Of a stretch of DNA of 64,000 nt, positions 1-11,679 are shown piece by piece. How positions within the stretch are numbered: position 1 is the first letter of the stretch; each line of letters opens with the position of its first letter. The stretch is from Protula sp. h YS-2021 (Eukaryota > Annelida > Polychaeta > Sabellida > Serpulidae). The stretch covers positions 16,307,956 through 16,371,955 of the forward strand of contig OX457029.1 of the NCBI GenBank assembly GCA_949752745.1, read 5' to 3'. Below the pieces are notes generated by a model that had not been told where the DNA came from, ran no database searches, and saw only the letters and a list, made by a program, of their open reading frames with translations. The translations under genes and the position numbers were made by a program.

Positions 1-210
1 ATTTTTCGCCAATATTTCAGCCAATTTTGGCGACTTGCCAAAATAAAAAAAAAACAACAGCCAGGTGGACACTTGTGCCTCCTACCTTCCACCCAAATTT
101 TAGAACGCTTCCATTACAACCCCAGGACATACGTTTTAAAGAATATTTCCGCCAACTTTTGTCATACTGCCAAAAAGAGTAATATTACCCAAAATTTCAA
201 TACATTCAGG
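1..210. repeat. fragment of the gccaat/agccaggtagg satellite
   Basis: The text here (gccaattttgg, then acagccaggtgg, then a coloured run of ctacc, then aaaatttt) matches the unit of the array at 35060-36130. It is a short, diverged copy cut by the window edge. No coding potential is seen. Confidence 0.5.
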
Positions 211-234
211 CTAAAAACCTAGGAGGAGACACGA

Positions 235-345
235 GTTTTTCAACTTAAAAGCGAACATACGAACCTACTTTCAACGACCGCTCTGGTCCCTGCTTCGGTA
301 AGAAGCTGGGGTTAAAATGGGGGAACTTTCGGAACTGCACTCCTC
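235..345. repeat. dispersed repeat fragment, shared with 41950-42060
   Basis: The stretch from tcaacttaaaagcg through ctttcaacgacc to gaagctggggttaaaa aligns with 41955-42050 in the same orientation (tcaacttaacagcg, ctttcaacgact, ggagctggggccaaaa). In both places it lies beside agcagg/aggtagg satellite text, so it is probably one end or flank of that family. No protein is supported. Confidence 0.5.
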
Positions 346-449
346 GTTTGAGGAATAAGGGGTATTTTCTACTGACAATGTGGAAAAGCCTCTTGAAAAT
401 GCAGCGAAATCTGTTCACGCATAGATTTGCCTTCTGCCGTTCCCACAAT

Positions 450-960
450 ACGCGTATTTATGTTTTGTAAAGAAACTATAACAAACTGCGAAGCTGCACG
501 TTTTGCAATTCCCAAAATGCCTACGATTTTGCATTCCAACAACGCCTTTGATGTTTTATTGAAATAATTGTCAAGTAAATGGACAAAACAAGAGTCACAC
601 GGACAGCAATCACGACCTCCAGAAGTCTGTGTAACCGGTAGATCAGGCTCCTAAACCACAACTCCACTTCGACGGGTTATTTCTGTGGTAAAAGCTCAAG
701 TTTTCAGTATTTCACATTTTTCTACAACCCCTAACCTTCCCACACCCCCTCCAACATCACCAACACTGCCGCCTTGAAAGAATAAGCAACTTGCCTGGTT
801 AGATGCTAATATTTAAGGCGCAAATACAAACAGGGTGAAAACTGAGAAAAAAAGGTGTCAGGTTCAGATTTTAATTTCTCTGTCAGAACATATCGGTTGT
901 CCTTTTTTAAGGAACAAGACATGCTTTCATTACATGTCGCTAGCTAAGTCCACGAGAATT
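450..960. other. unassigned AT-rich DNA
   Basis: I see no gene, RNA or clear repeat here. Short open frames lack any recognisable domain. Confidence 0.5.
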
Positions 961-1014
961 GGGGGAGGGGGTAGGGGGAGGGGGGGTAGGGGGTAGGGGG
1001 TAGGGGCCTGATGG
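961..1014 (+). repeat. G-run tract, candidate G-quadruplex
   Basis: About ten runs of four or more G are separated by single A or TA steps (ggggga, gggggta and similar). The run density meets the usual G-quadruplex pattern on the plus strand. A promoter role is not shown because no gene start is visible nearby. Confidence 0.6.
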
Positions 1015-1669
1015 TGTTTAAATGACTGACGTCATAAAACTGACTCCCCGGATGGGATGGGGGTGGCTTAAAAAATCTGAAAATTCTGCACATGTATTTT
1101 AATAATGGTTCCCCAGACTACTGTATCCCTCTACATCTTTGAAAAAGTAAAATAGTAAAAAAAACATTTAGAGAGGGTAGAAAAAAAAACAGAGGTATGA
1201 GGTTGATCAATGGTAACCTGAAGTAAGGACGACACGCCGTAATGAACCATGTCTAATTACACCAAGCTTTTTTCTTCAAAAATCAGAAAAGAACTTTAAG
1301 TTACCATGGCTGTTTTGTCACAATGGAGTAATTATATTAGGTTAGCGGGACGAATTCAACTTAAACGATTCACACGGCCGGCACGGGGAATCTGCGTGAC
1401 CAAGGCAGCCCCTGCTATGCCACACATCTAAACAATGACAATATCCTCCCTGAGACCGGTTGGCTCTGAGCGTCATGATTTAGTCTCTTGGAGTGCCAGT
1501 CCATTGTCTTCACATATCTGCAATTATTTGTTGCTCTATAATCTTTCAAGAGAGAAATTAAAGCAGTTTTCTTCCCTGCTTGGTCCCAGAGGCAAGAGAC
1601 AATATTCGTATTAATAAAAAGTAAGACGCAATTATTGAATGCCATTTTCACATTTATTAGACAATTACT
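1015..1669. other. unassigned DNA
   Basis: Low-information AT-rich sequence without a supportable gene. The minus frame at 1415-1651 has no domain that I recognise. Confidence 0.45.
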
Positions 1670-2620
1670 GATATCAAGAATTTTTTTTTTTTATCTCATA
1701 AATGGCTTTTTGACATCAAGAATTAATTTTTGCTATCTGCAACTATATATATACATATTTTTTTGATAGTTTTAATTATATTTTTGATATCTCTAAATGT
1801 ATTCTTCATCTCAAAAAAAATTCTTGATATCAATAAATATTTACAGAGATGAAAAAATATTTATTGATATCAAAAATGGGTGAATGATCTCTGAAATTGA
1901 ATTTTAGAGATCAAAAGTTCAATCCTTGAATGATATAATTGATAGTAGAATTTCAATTTTGAGCTCAATAATTTATTTTCTTTTCATAGATATCAAGAAT
2001 TTATTTAAGATAACATTATTTCAGAATGAGACTTTTTTAATTTCTATTTTTGAAATCTGTAAATGATTTTTGATCTCAAAAATTAATTTTTGATATCAAA
2101 ATGTCAGTCTATGTTTTTTATCTAAAATTCAGAAGCAAACATCTGTGAATAAGCGAATGACTGGTCCCTGCATACAGAATCTGTCTTTTAATTTTTACTG
2201 CACAAAAAAGATGCAATTCTTGAGCTTAAAAATTGTGTTTTTACTATTGAGATCAGATTAAAATTTTCATTTCCAAAATTAATCGACGATCCGTTGAATT
2301 TTATATAAATACGTGCATCCCTTAAGATATTTTAAGATTGTAAAACTGAATTTTTTTATCACAATAGATTTTTGCTATCTAAAATACAATTGAAGGGATC
2401 CACGCATAAACCTGATAACTGCACTTATCAGCAGTAGAGAAAAACGCTTTTAAAGTTTGAAGAAATTTTCGTAAAAAACAGTGGATAAATGGAGTTATCA
2501 AGTTTATGCATGTAACCAAACTTCAATTACTGATAGCAAAATAGAAATTGATGAGATCTACATTGCTTTATTGATATCTTTAATTATATTTTGATATAAC
2601 ATATAGCATTAAATGTTAAA
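1670..2620. repeat. degenerate GATATC-rich AT tract
   Basis: Phrases such as tttttgatatc, ttgatatcaa and gagatcaaaa recur every 20 to 60 bases on both strands. They give a diffuse, self-complementary AT-rich tract. No fixed period can be read by eye. It may be an old, decayed satellite or a matrix-attachment-like AT region. No coding is supported. Confidence 0.5.
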
Positions 2621-5600
2621 ATGGCATTCGACACGCACTTGGGTCTGTTTGTATATTCCACTTAAGTGAGGCATCCACTACACAGTGTACGGACAGCAAA
2701 AGCCTGCACTGACGACATTCATTCTCTTCTCAACTGCTAACCTTTATGTCCGTACCAGCGCAATCGACGCAGAGTGGTAACTTCGGCACGACCCACACAC
2801 GTACGCTATCTATCCATGCAACCGTCCACTTCCCTCCCCCCCCCCCCCCCCGCCTCCTCCCTTAATGATCAGTGTGTAGCTCCAGTGCTTTTGATACAAA
2901 GCAATGGGAAGCTCAGCTCGTGGACAATTCTATTACTTTTCCTATTCGCCCACACTATCCACCCACAGTGACTGCAGCCTTTTTTCAAAGAAAAAAAATA
3001 ATAGTGGGCTGAAACAAAACCTCCTGGGTCCCCTTGGAATCTGCATCCATTTATGATTTTTGATATGCAGCAAAAATCACCGGTTATTTTCGAGATGGTA
3101 AGCCGTGCACCACATTACCTCAACACCCACTTCCCTGCCGATGGCAAATGACCAGTAAACCGCCTCTGAACTTACATTAGGCTTGCATAGCACAATCAAA
3201 ATGATAATTAATTGTTATTATTTTTTAAGCCTGAAATAATTTGTCAATTCGCGCGCACATACATTTCCCTAATGCATCGATGCATCTTCGTAAACCTTCG
3301 ACTATAACAATATATTCTGCTACAATAAAGCACAACTATTCTATATTCTGATGAAATGTAACATAAACTGTTGCCTGACACAGTGATAAGCGTTAAGTAG
3401 CCGTACTGTTATGACGGAAATGACCATAAACAGGCACTGAGGGGGGCAGGGCAGGCTCACGTCATCTTCAAATCTGCATATGTTCTCTGGAAACAACTTA
3501 GCTGCTGTTTTTATTCCCGTGGAAACGTACATCTTGTTATACAAGTGGAGAAGCGCACCTCTTGTTTATTTCTTCAAGGAGCATTTAATATAATAATTTT
3601 TGCTTTGTACCTTCGAGTAGATATTTGCTATTGTTCATAATGTTCTCTTTTTGCCCATTTTTATGTGTGTTCCCTGGCCACAAACTTCTTTTCGTAATTT
3701 CACGTTTCCTGGAATGTTTCTGGAAAAGACTCACCAAGTCGAAAGTGTCTTATTTCGACCAAGACAAAAAACACCAAAATCATTATTTTCTCAATACATT
3801 CTTATTTTCAATAATAGGGTGTTTACACTTAATTTGCCATGCTCTACTGAGGGTAGAAGATGCTGTGACAGGAATGTGTAGCTCTCCCAGTTACGCTTTT
3901 GGTCTGAGAGTAAAACTGTACTCGAGCGCCACCTGGAGTGAAGAGCTGCCTCGTCAAGCGAACACACAGACGACCGACAGTGTTCATGTGTCGATTGTCC
4001 ATCAAGGAGTGCCACAGAAGTGTCGGCCAGTGGCACCACCCACCACTGCCTCACAATCAACTCCAAAAACAGGATTCCTTTCTTAAATTTTAATCTTAAG
4101 AATTAAACATTTTCTTTAATTTATGAGCATTTCTGTAACTTGAAGCTTAAATAACCACTGAAAATATAAAAAAGGCCATAGGCAGAGTAGTGGCAGACTG
4201 GAGCATTCTGTATTTCCTGATTGGCGTAAAATGCTAGCAGCGCCAGACACGTGTGTGAGTGCCATTCCTCGCACATAGAAGCAAAAAATAAGAGGCTGAC
4301 TCCCATGCTCTGGAAGTAAATGTCCCACGATATGCCACTCTTATAATGGAGCTTTTACTTATAACGCCTTAAACGCTCAAGGAGCCAGTGTTTTTTACGA
4401 GACCCATGGCAATACTCACGTTAACAGTCTATGTATGGTAATGAGCGTTTTTTGTCGGGACTTTTACATGTAGTAAGTGACAACATCAACAGACATTTTA
4501 AGGTCAATCTGGCAGTAACGCTTGACCCGTGCTCCCACTACATCACCGCAGACGACTTCACCGCGTCGTGCCATTTATTTCACGGCAATAACTGAGCGCT
4601 GAAGCTCAGATATATGGCAATAATAGATATCACTGGGAACAGGATAATCCGAGCCCACTAAATCCACGCCAAGCCCGAGCCACAGCAAGCGAGCATCTGA
4701 CTGGGATTCAGATTTGTACTTTCTGGATTTAAGTATAAAACAAATCTTTATCAGTCCCGCAGCTGAGTACCGCAGTTTTGACAAAGTTTTGACAGAGTTT
4801 TGACAGAATTTAACCACTTAGGAGATGTAAACTAACAACGCTGAAATTAATGTTCCAAAATCGGGAGCCAATACAAAAACGTTTATATGGGGCACACACA
4901 GAGATAAAGTGCAAGCAAACGGAAGGAGATAACGCTGGCGTAGGGGCACAAGGCTCCAAATACACACCCCATTCGTGAGGAGACCAGCAACAAGAACTGC
5001 TCTACATACAGCAGCAATATATTTGATTTTCTTTTTTTCAAAATTTATTTTACAAAAAAAAAAAAACGATGTAAGATAACAGATTGGGGAGCCGTTCAGA
5101 AGATCGTCGTATGTTCGTAGCGAGACGGTAAGGCTGTGCTCACAGCAACGAAAATGCCAAATGGTACCATACCTCTTGAAGTGGTTGAAAAAAATCAAAA
5201 ACACATATTAAGATCTAACAAATTGCTCGCGTTTGCAAGGCACATAACAACCAAGATATCATTTGTCAGACGGACGGAACAGAACAGGCACGCAGTGGGC
5301 TTATTGTTTCGACCCACTCCGTTACCAAACAGCCTTATTTTAACAGACAATTTATGACCACTTTTTATCTTCTTTTTTTTTACATCAACCGAACAACGAA
5401 TAGTGTGGTAGCAAACTGGCTTTCCGGTAACTCAGCCTTGCACCATGCGACCCAGAGGGATAATGTTGACTGCTCCTCTTTGACATCTCGGGGACTTCAC
5501 CCCGCAGATTAAACGTTTAACATGCACGTCACAGCCCCTATCGATGTGACGTCATATGGGCTTTTTGCTGCCCCAGTTCTTATCATTTTACAATAAGAAG

Positions 5601-6600
5601 AAGGCATAAAGGTGACACGGGCTGGTAACATCAAATCTCTTTTGCTTTTCCCCGATTTATTGATAAGGTATACAAATAACCATGGCAACCACAAAAGATG
5701 GATGGCAAATACGGTTGAAGCTCGTTTTGTTGACACAAATAACGAGAAGTATTGGTCGACTCGGGCCAAAAAAAAATTCTTGTTCTATCGTCTAGTTATT
5801 TGCGAGTCTCACTCGATTAATGAGACAGCACCAAATATCAGTTACATCAAGGCCTATTCTCTTCGTTTTGTATATCCAAACCTTTCTTTTACTCGGCTGT
5901 TGTTTTAAGATTAGATTATAGCAGTCAATGGCGTATTCTATGGTTAAAGATGACCACAAGCCTCAACGCTCGTCATGCCCTCGTATTACGTAAACCTACG
6001 CGCGCTCTCTTCTCGCTCCCCTCGCGCTCCCCTCTGTGCGTGCCCTTCCCGCGCCAGGGAGAATGTTACACATAATGTTACCGATGTTTTCCGTTGTTTT
6101 CTTTTTGTCGTTTTATTTCTGCTGTTACTTCCCTACAATAAAATACAGGTAATTAATCAAGAACAGTACATTTGACTTTAACAAACGGTGACACGATGTT
6201 TGTGGCCGCGCCCGCGCAGGCTGAGCAGCAAGATAACAGTGTCACTGAGCCCTCGTTACTTCTCTGCACAACGGTAGGCTGTTCCTGCGTGTGGAAAATC
6301 CCCACTATGTACAATAGCGGCCTGTTCCTGTGTGTGGAAAATCCCCAGTCCGCACAATGGCGGCCCGTTCCTGTATGTGGAAAATCCCCAGCCCACCTCA
6401 ACACCTGTGGAGAAATGAACGAGCAGTGCTCGCTCTGTTTGTGAAAATTAAAGAAAAACATTATTCTGAAATATGTTCTGCCTCCCGCATATCGTACACA
6501 TTTCCATTAAACACAGTGGTAATGCAGAAAAATAACAATAACAGAAATAAAGTCAATGTAGTGTTATAACGTAAGTACACTGAAAAAAGCACGCGTCAAC
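2621..6600. other. intergenic or intronic DNA, no supportable gene
   Basis: About 4 kb with many short frames and no recognisable domain. A poly-C run lies at 2828-2850. The GC-richer stretch 3840-4080 is open in both strands, but neither translation resembles a known family. A CpG-richer patch lies at 5985-6060. Downstream on the minus strand of the Ig exon this would be intron or 3' sequence. Confidence 0.5.
6278..6410. repeat. 43-bp tandem repeat, three copies
   Basis: Three copies of a unit containing gttcctg, then tgtggaaaatcccca, then caatggcggc follow each other with a 43-bp step (starts near 6281, 6324 and 6367). The copies differ at several bases. Confidence 0.7.
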
Positions 6601-6622
6601 ACTCCTAACAGAAACAACTTAC

Positions 6623-6964
6623 AGTTTACCGCGAGGTATATCCAAGTCCCGTTGGGAGAATCGTCAACATCCATAAACACCACTGTACACTCGAACCAGC
6701 CCTCGTCGCTCTTCTTAATATCGCTCAGCTGTATGGTGGCGCCCTCTCGAAGCCGTATCCTGCCCTCGTAGCGCGGATCTATACGAGCATCGTATCCGTT
6801 AATGTGAATGAAGACGGGCACCTCGATGCCTTGCTTGCGCCAGCGAATCACATACTCCGTCCATTCACCAATCGGATAATCGATGTCGCATTCAAGAAAG
6901 ACTGTGTCCCCGACAACAGTGGTTTTGCGCAGTGAGCGACGGCTTAAAAAACGGACTTCCGGCT
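6623..6964 (-). CDS. tutl: Ig-domain exon, Turtle/IGSF9 family
   Basis: This is a single internal exon of 342 bp on the minus strand, encoding about 114 residues of an immunoglobulin domain. Seen directly: an acceptor (pyrimidine-rich run ending in CAG) just before 6964 and a GTAAGT donor at 6622. Both junctions are phase 1, as is usual for Ig-domain exons. The domain has the first cysteine in VFLEC, the core tryptophan in VIRWRK, the loop PVFIHINGY, and the second cysteine in DEGWFECTVV, and ends NGTWIYLAVN. These are hallmarks of the first Ig domain of the Turtle/Borderless/IGSF9 group. Those are cell-surface adhesion proteins of neurons involved in axon and dendrite patterning. No other exon of the gene is identifiable, so the gene must have long introns. 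Family assignment is strong; exact orthology is inference. Confidence 0.85.
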
Positions 6965-7724
6965 CTGAAAAAACAACGAAAAGAACTGGCATAAATGTCT
7001 CAATAAAGACGATTTAAGTTATACTTGAAAACACTTACAGAATAATGCTAAGACATTTTTATCAATTACTTTTGCCGTATGCCGGTTAAAACAAGCAACC
7101 ACACTTAAACCGCACGCGGCCCTCGACACGGCGTTTTTATGAAGAATAAATCGACTGATTACAGTAAAACAATCAATCTCTTCTGAATCATATTTCGGGC
7201 TATTGGGGTTGAGTTATCAACCTTGAAGTGCAGTTGAAAAATTCAATAACTCGAATTCTACAACTCGATGCATCCCACGCCCGGAACAATGGAGAGTCTC
7301 TTATTCGCCATCTCGATATCTCTGACTTTTTCCAGCGAGAATCCAGATATCGAGAATCCAGATATCGAGAGCATTCCTCAGCTATGTTTTCCTCATTCTA
7401 CTCTTCATTTCTTATATGTACAAAAAAATCATCTCAAATATTTCTTAGTGTTTTTCATCGGCACGTCCCATTTGTAAACAAAGCTTTGTATCACAACAAT
7501 GGGGTTTTCAGTTTCCTTTCAGGTCGCTGTAATTTACAACCGGAAAAAGCAACCAGATACCTCATGATGACAAAACAGTCGATTTTATGTCTTCCAAAAA
7601 CAACTCGTCCCTATTTTATACATATATATTGAGAGAAAAGTTTTTTTTCAATGGAACGAATGTATTTCATCATGTTATTACTTGTGGAACCCTTGTGAAA
7701 TCCTGGAGAAAATAACTCCAGAAA
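6965..7724. other. probable intron of the Ig gene
   Basis: Sequence upstream (on the minus strand) of the Ig exon acceptor. It holds a small duplication, gagaatccagatatc, at 7338-7370 and no other exon that I can support. Confidence 0.45.
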
Positions 7725-7823
7725 AAATCTCGCAGACTCCCACCCCTCCCCACCCCATTCGTGCAGATGCGGAGAAAAAGCCCTCCAGATTTTTGTCATA
7801 CACGGGGCAAATCCCCCCTGTAT
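7725..7823. repeat. left inverted arm of a ~2.1-kb structure
   Basis: Reading this stretch in reverse complement gives ccccgtgtatgacaaaaa, then ggctttttctcc, then tctgcacgaatgggg. That matches 9733-9833 in direct orientation with only small differences. The arms enclose a C-rich stretch, a MITE and a 51-bp minisatellite. Confidence 0.7.
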
Positions 7824-8225
7824 AACTTCTACTGTTTACACATCAGAGAACCCCCCCCCCCCTCCCCAGGAAAAAAAACGCCTCCAAAAATCTCAATTTT
7901 GCCAACTGTGGAGTAAATCCCCCTTAGATGTTTGTCACGCCCGGACAGAATCCTTATCCAACCCCAACCCCTCCTCCAACCCCTCCCCCAACCCCTCCCA
8001 AAGATCTAAACTTCTTTAACGAATGTTTACTCCACGTATTAAATGCATTAAAATATTAAAATATTGTTGAATGGAGCACCGTTGTAAAAAATTTTCTCAC
8101 GCTGTTACTTTCTGTGAGTATTTCCAGTGCATTGGGCAAATTATGCTGCTTAAATGTACTTCGGATTCCATTGAGGTTTTGTTAATCGCCAACTCTAGCC
8201 ATTGGTAATCCAAGTGTAATTAACA
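7824..8225. other. C-rich and AT-rich interior between inverted arms
   Basis: A run of C at 7850-7863 and repeated ccaacccctccccc phrases at 7958-8000 are followed by AT-rich DNA. No gene is seen. Confidence 0.5.
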
Positions 8226-8695
8226 CCGTATTATTTTTAAAAAAATACTGAAGCAAATAAGAAACTATATATCTCTTGGTAGGCTATTCAGGAATAGACT
8301 ACCGATGATTCAAATGTCACAGAAATCAACAATGCTTCGTTTTTTATATACAAAAGGGTGAAAATAAGTTCAACAATGTAAATTCTTATCATTTTTCGAA
8401 AGGAAAATAAACATATCGAAAAACTGAATTTACAGTTGGCTGTTTATTAAAATGACGGTAGTTCAGCATCGAATAACTTTTTTCAAATTTTTCAAAATTT
8501 ATTCATATTTTCAATTTTTTCATATTTTTGCATTTATAACACTGCTCATACAGTCTGCAAACACAAAATGATGAAATGATGAAAAATAATTCAATTTCTG
8601 TGACATTCGATTAATTGGTAGCCTATTCCGGAATAGCCTACGAGAAAATATTTGGTTTCTTATTTGCTTCAGAATTCTTATTTTAAATTATACGG
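8226..8695. mobile_element. MITE with ~100-bp terminal inverted repeats, copy 1
   Basis: The left end begins ccgtat and passes through gaagcaaataagaaac, a near-palindrome around ctattccggaatag, and aatgtcacagaaat. The reverse complement of the right end (finishing atacgg at 8695) reads the same. The centre is AT-rich and non-coding. A second copy lies at 53087-53479. The near-palindrome sits inside both inverted arms (8278-8303 and 8617-8641). No transposase is encoded and the superfamily is not determinable; no convincing target duplication is visible. Confidence 0.8.
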
Positions 8696-8714
8696 TTTTG
8701 ATTAATAAATCCAC

Positions 8715-9676
8715 TATGCTATTTTCTGATCTACTCAGCTCTAATCCAAATCTAAGAATGAAGCTCTTGATGTTTTCTGACCTACTCACCTGTGATCCCA
8801 AACCAAGAATTAAGCTTTTGATGTTTTTTGACCTACCCACCTGTGATCCAAAACCAAGAATGAAGCTCTTGATGTTTTCTGACCTACTCACCTTTGATCC
8901 CAAACCAAGAATGGAGCTTTGATGTTTTCTGACCTACTCACCTGTGATCCCAAACCAAGAATGAAGCTCTTGATGTTTTCTGACCTACTCACCTGTGATC
9001 CCAAACCAAGGATGTTTTCTGACCTACTCACCTGTGATCCCAAACCAAGAATGGAGCCCTTGATGTTTTCTGACCTACTCACCTGTGATCCCAAACCAAG
9101 AATGAAGCTCTTGATGTTTTCTGACCTACTCAGCCGTGATCCCAAACCAAGAATGAAGCTCTTGATGTTTTCTGACCTACTCACCTGTGATCCCAAACCA
9201 AGAATGAAGCTCTTGATGTTTTCTGACCTGCTCACCTCTGATCCCAAACCAAGACTGAAGCTCTTGATGTTTTCTGACCTACTCAGCCGTGATCCCAAAC
9301 CAAGAATGAAAGCTCTTGCTGTTTTCTGACTTACTCGGCTGTGATCCCAAACCAAGACTGAAGCTCTTGATGTTTTCTGACCTACTCAGCCGTGATCCCA
9401 AACCAAGACTGAAGCTCTTGATGTTTTCTGACCTACTCAGCCGTGATCCCAAACCAAGACTGAAGCTCTTGATGTTTTCTGACCTACTCAGCCGTGATCC
9501 CAAACCAAGACTGAAGCTCTTGATGTTTTCTGACCTACTCAGCCGTGATCCCAAACCAAGAATGAAGCTCTTGATGTTTTCTGACCTGCTCACCTCTGAT
9601 CCCAAACCAAGACTGAAGCTCTTGATGTTTTCTGACCTGCTCACCTCTGATCCCAAACCAGGACTGAAGCCCTTAT
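8715..9676. repeat. 51-bp minisatellite, about 19 copies
   Basis: The unit runs gaagctcttgatgttttctg, acctactcac, ctgtgatccc, aaaccaagaat (51 bp). Because 51 is a multiple of three, both strands stay open: 17-residue repeats with SRSENIKSF on minus and MFSDLLTCDPKPR on plus. Copies differ mainly at cac-ctg versus cag-ccg and at aagaatg versus aagactg. Units near 9008 and 8918 carry deletions. The open frames are a by-product of the unit length, not evidence of a gene. Confidence 0.9.
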
Positions 9677-9732
9677 TAATCTCTCGCCTCTGTTCCCACT
9701 TCAGTAAATATCTTGCTGTAAATAGTGGATAT

Positions 9733-9833
9733 TACACAGGGAGATTTTCTCCGTGTATGACAAAAAATCTTGGGCTTTTTTTCCACAGCTGCACAAATGG
9801 GGCGTTTTTTCCCGGGGGTGGGGGTGAGGAAAT
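9733..9833. repeat. right inverted arm matching 7725-7823
   Basis: It reads ctccgtgtatgacaaaaaat, ggctttttttcc, gctgcacaaatgggg. This is the reverse complement of the left arm with scattered changes. The arm pair suggests the termini of a DNA element, or a folded pair of repeat copies. Confidence 0.65.
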
Positions 9834-10129
9834 CACACACAAGTTAGCACAACCAAATCTTGGCTAAACAGAACTATGACGAAATAGAAAACCTCGACTG
9901 AAATTAGCCGATCGTGCAAACTCAGTGCGCGGTGGATGATCGGTGGAGGCTGTGGGCGGCGTGATTGGCTCTCCGCTCTCACACGTCACGTTGCAGCAAT
10001 CTCTACTGACCTGTCAAAAATTGTTTTAAAAGTGTTATATACCATGCGGTGTTATTTTTAAATATTTATTTATTTTTATTACACTTGGGGATTATCAATC
10101 CCCTAGTTTATTGCTTTCGTACGACTCGG
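9834..10129. other. unassigned DNA
   Basis: No gene or repeat is supported here. Confidence 0.4.
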
Positions 10130-11259
10130 TAAGGTATTTCCGGGTGTTTCTTTTTCTCGCTAAAATCTTGTCACGCGAACTCCACTGAGACGGCTAGGAC
10201 GACCATATTTGGCAGAGACATAATGTAGCATGTCTAGTTGGTCCAGCTCAATTTTTCAGAAATTCATTGAAATTTTATTTGCAAAAAACGGACATTGAAA
10301 TTTGAAAACTGTGTCACGCGAACTCCTCTGAGACGGCTTGGGCTTGAGCAACTAAATTTGGCACAAACATAATGTGGCATATTTAGTTGGTCCAGCGGAA
10401 TTTTTATAAAAATTCATCAACATTTCATAAAAAAATGGACATGGAAAGTTTGCCATTCACGCCCATTATAAGGCAGGCAAACGTTTTGATTGCGCAGTTA
10501 AAGAGCCTGGTATGATAACAGCATAGGCATATTGATCGCTCAACTGTACACAATGGTACACAATGAGTGCGATTACAGTTTGTGTGTGCAAGTGGACTGC
10601 AGCGTTTCAGTTTTTTCCCATTTACTAAAGAGTATCGAGCCTTCACCCTTTGGGCCTAAAAGAAATATAGATATATACATTGTTTTTTTTTTTTTAATAT
10701 TTTTCATTTTCGCCATTTCACATTGAAAGTGAAATTTGGCTAACTGACAGAGACACGAAATCCGCATTTTTTACCATGACTATTACCATGACCATTATCT
10801 CACAAACGGTTAGAGATAGTGATTTTGAGCTCATTTTCGACCATTTGGCCTTAAAAGACGACATGTAAGAGGAGCCTCGGTGACCTTGACCTCTCCAGTC
10901 ATGGTCAAGGTGAAAATCAGAAGTTGATCATTATCTCGAAAACGGTTAGAGACAGAGCGAGTTTGAGGTTATTATTGACCTTTTGGGCCTAAAAACCATA
11001 GGTAAGAGGTATATCGGTGACCTTGAAATCCTAGGTCATGGTCAAGGTGAAAGACCGGAAGTTAACCGTTATCTCGGCAACGGTTAGAGATAGAGCGATA
11101 TTGAGCTTATTTGGGACTTTGCAGGCCTAAAAGGCGAATTGCAAGACGTACCTCACTGACTTTGGATTCATAGTTCATGCTCAATTTTGAATTTTGAGAC
11201 TTCAGAAACGTATTTTTTGTGGCCCCAAGCGAAATTTTGGCTACTCGAAAACGATCTAG
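10130..11259. repeat. dispersed repeat with ~140-bp and ~137-bp tandem units, copy 1
   Basis: It begins with two copies of a ~141-bp unit keyed by gtcacgcgaactcc (10172 and 10313). Three units of ~135 bp follow, keyed by ggttagagatagagcg (10810, 10947 and 11081) and containing ggtgaccttgacct. The tail (cgtattttttgtggcccc, then gctactcgaaaacgatctag) matches the tail of the 14880-15889 copy. A hAT-like MITE sits in the tail. It is non-coding. Confidence 0.75.
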
Positions 11260-11679
11260 CAGTGTTTTTCTCAGAGGGGGATTTAGGGGATTTCTCCCCC
11301 TCTCTCACCATTTTAGCCCCCTTTCTGGAACACGAAGGGGCTAAAAATCCCCCACTGAATTTGGAAAAAAGCCCCTTCTTGTTCTAGCGAGGGGGATTTT
11401 GTTCGAAGGTCGGAAGAACATGACAATTTAATTAATGACCACTGGTTATTTTACACCACAATTTGTGTGGAATCGTTTATGTTTACGAGAACAATCCCTA
11501 AAGTCTTCTGGTGAAAACAAAACAAAATGGCTACGGTTTAGAATAGATTAATTGAACATTAGCACTTTTGTATCTGGTGTAGGATTCCTACGACATCCCC
11601 TACCTTGGGAAAAAAGCCCCTATTTTTTACAGAAGGGGATATTAAGCCCCTCTGCCCTTCCATCCTGGGCAAAACACTG
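11260..11679. mobile_element. hAT-like MITE, 420 bp
   Basis: The ends read CAGTGTTTTTCTCAGAGGGG and, in reverse complement, CAGTGTTTTGCCCAGGATGG. The CAGTG start is typical of hAT elements. ATCTAG flanks both sides (11254-11259 and 11680-11685), giving a visible 6-bp duplication; hAT elements normally duplicate 8 bp, so two bases may have changed. The interior is C/G-run rich (gggggattt, agcccc) with no transposase. It interrupts the dispersed repeat: the uninterrupted order is seen at 18207-18225 (aaaacggtctagttttc). Confidence 0.7.

Noticed and set aside
3625..4086. 153-codon plus-strand frame and its antisense partner
   Set aside because: Hydrophobic, low-information start and no domain on either strand; possible exon-like GC content alone is not enough.
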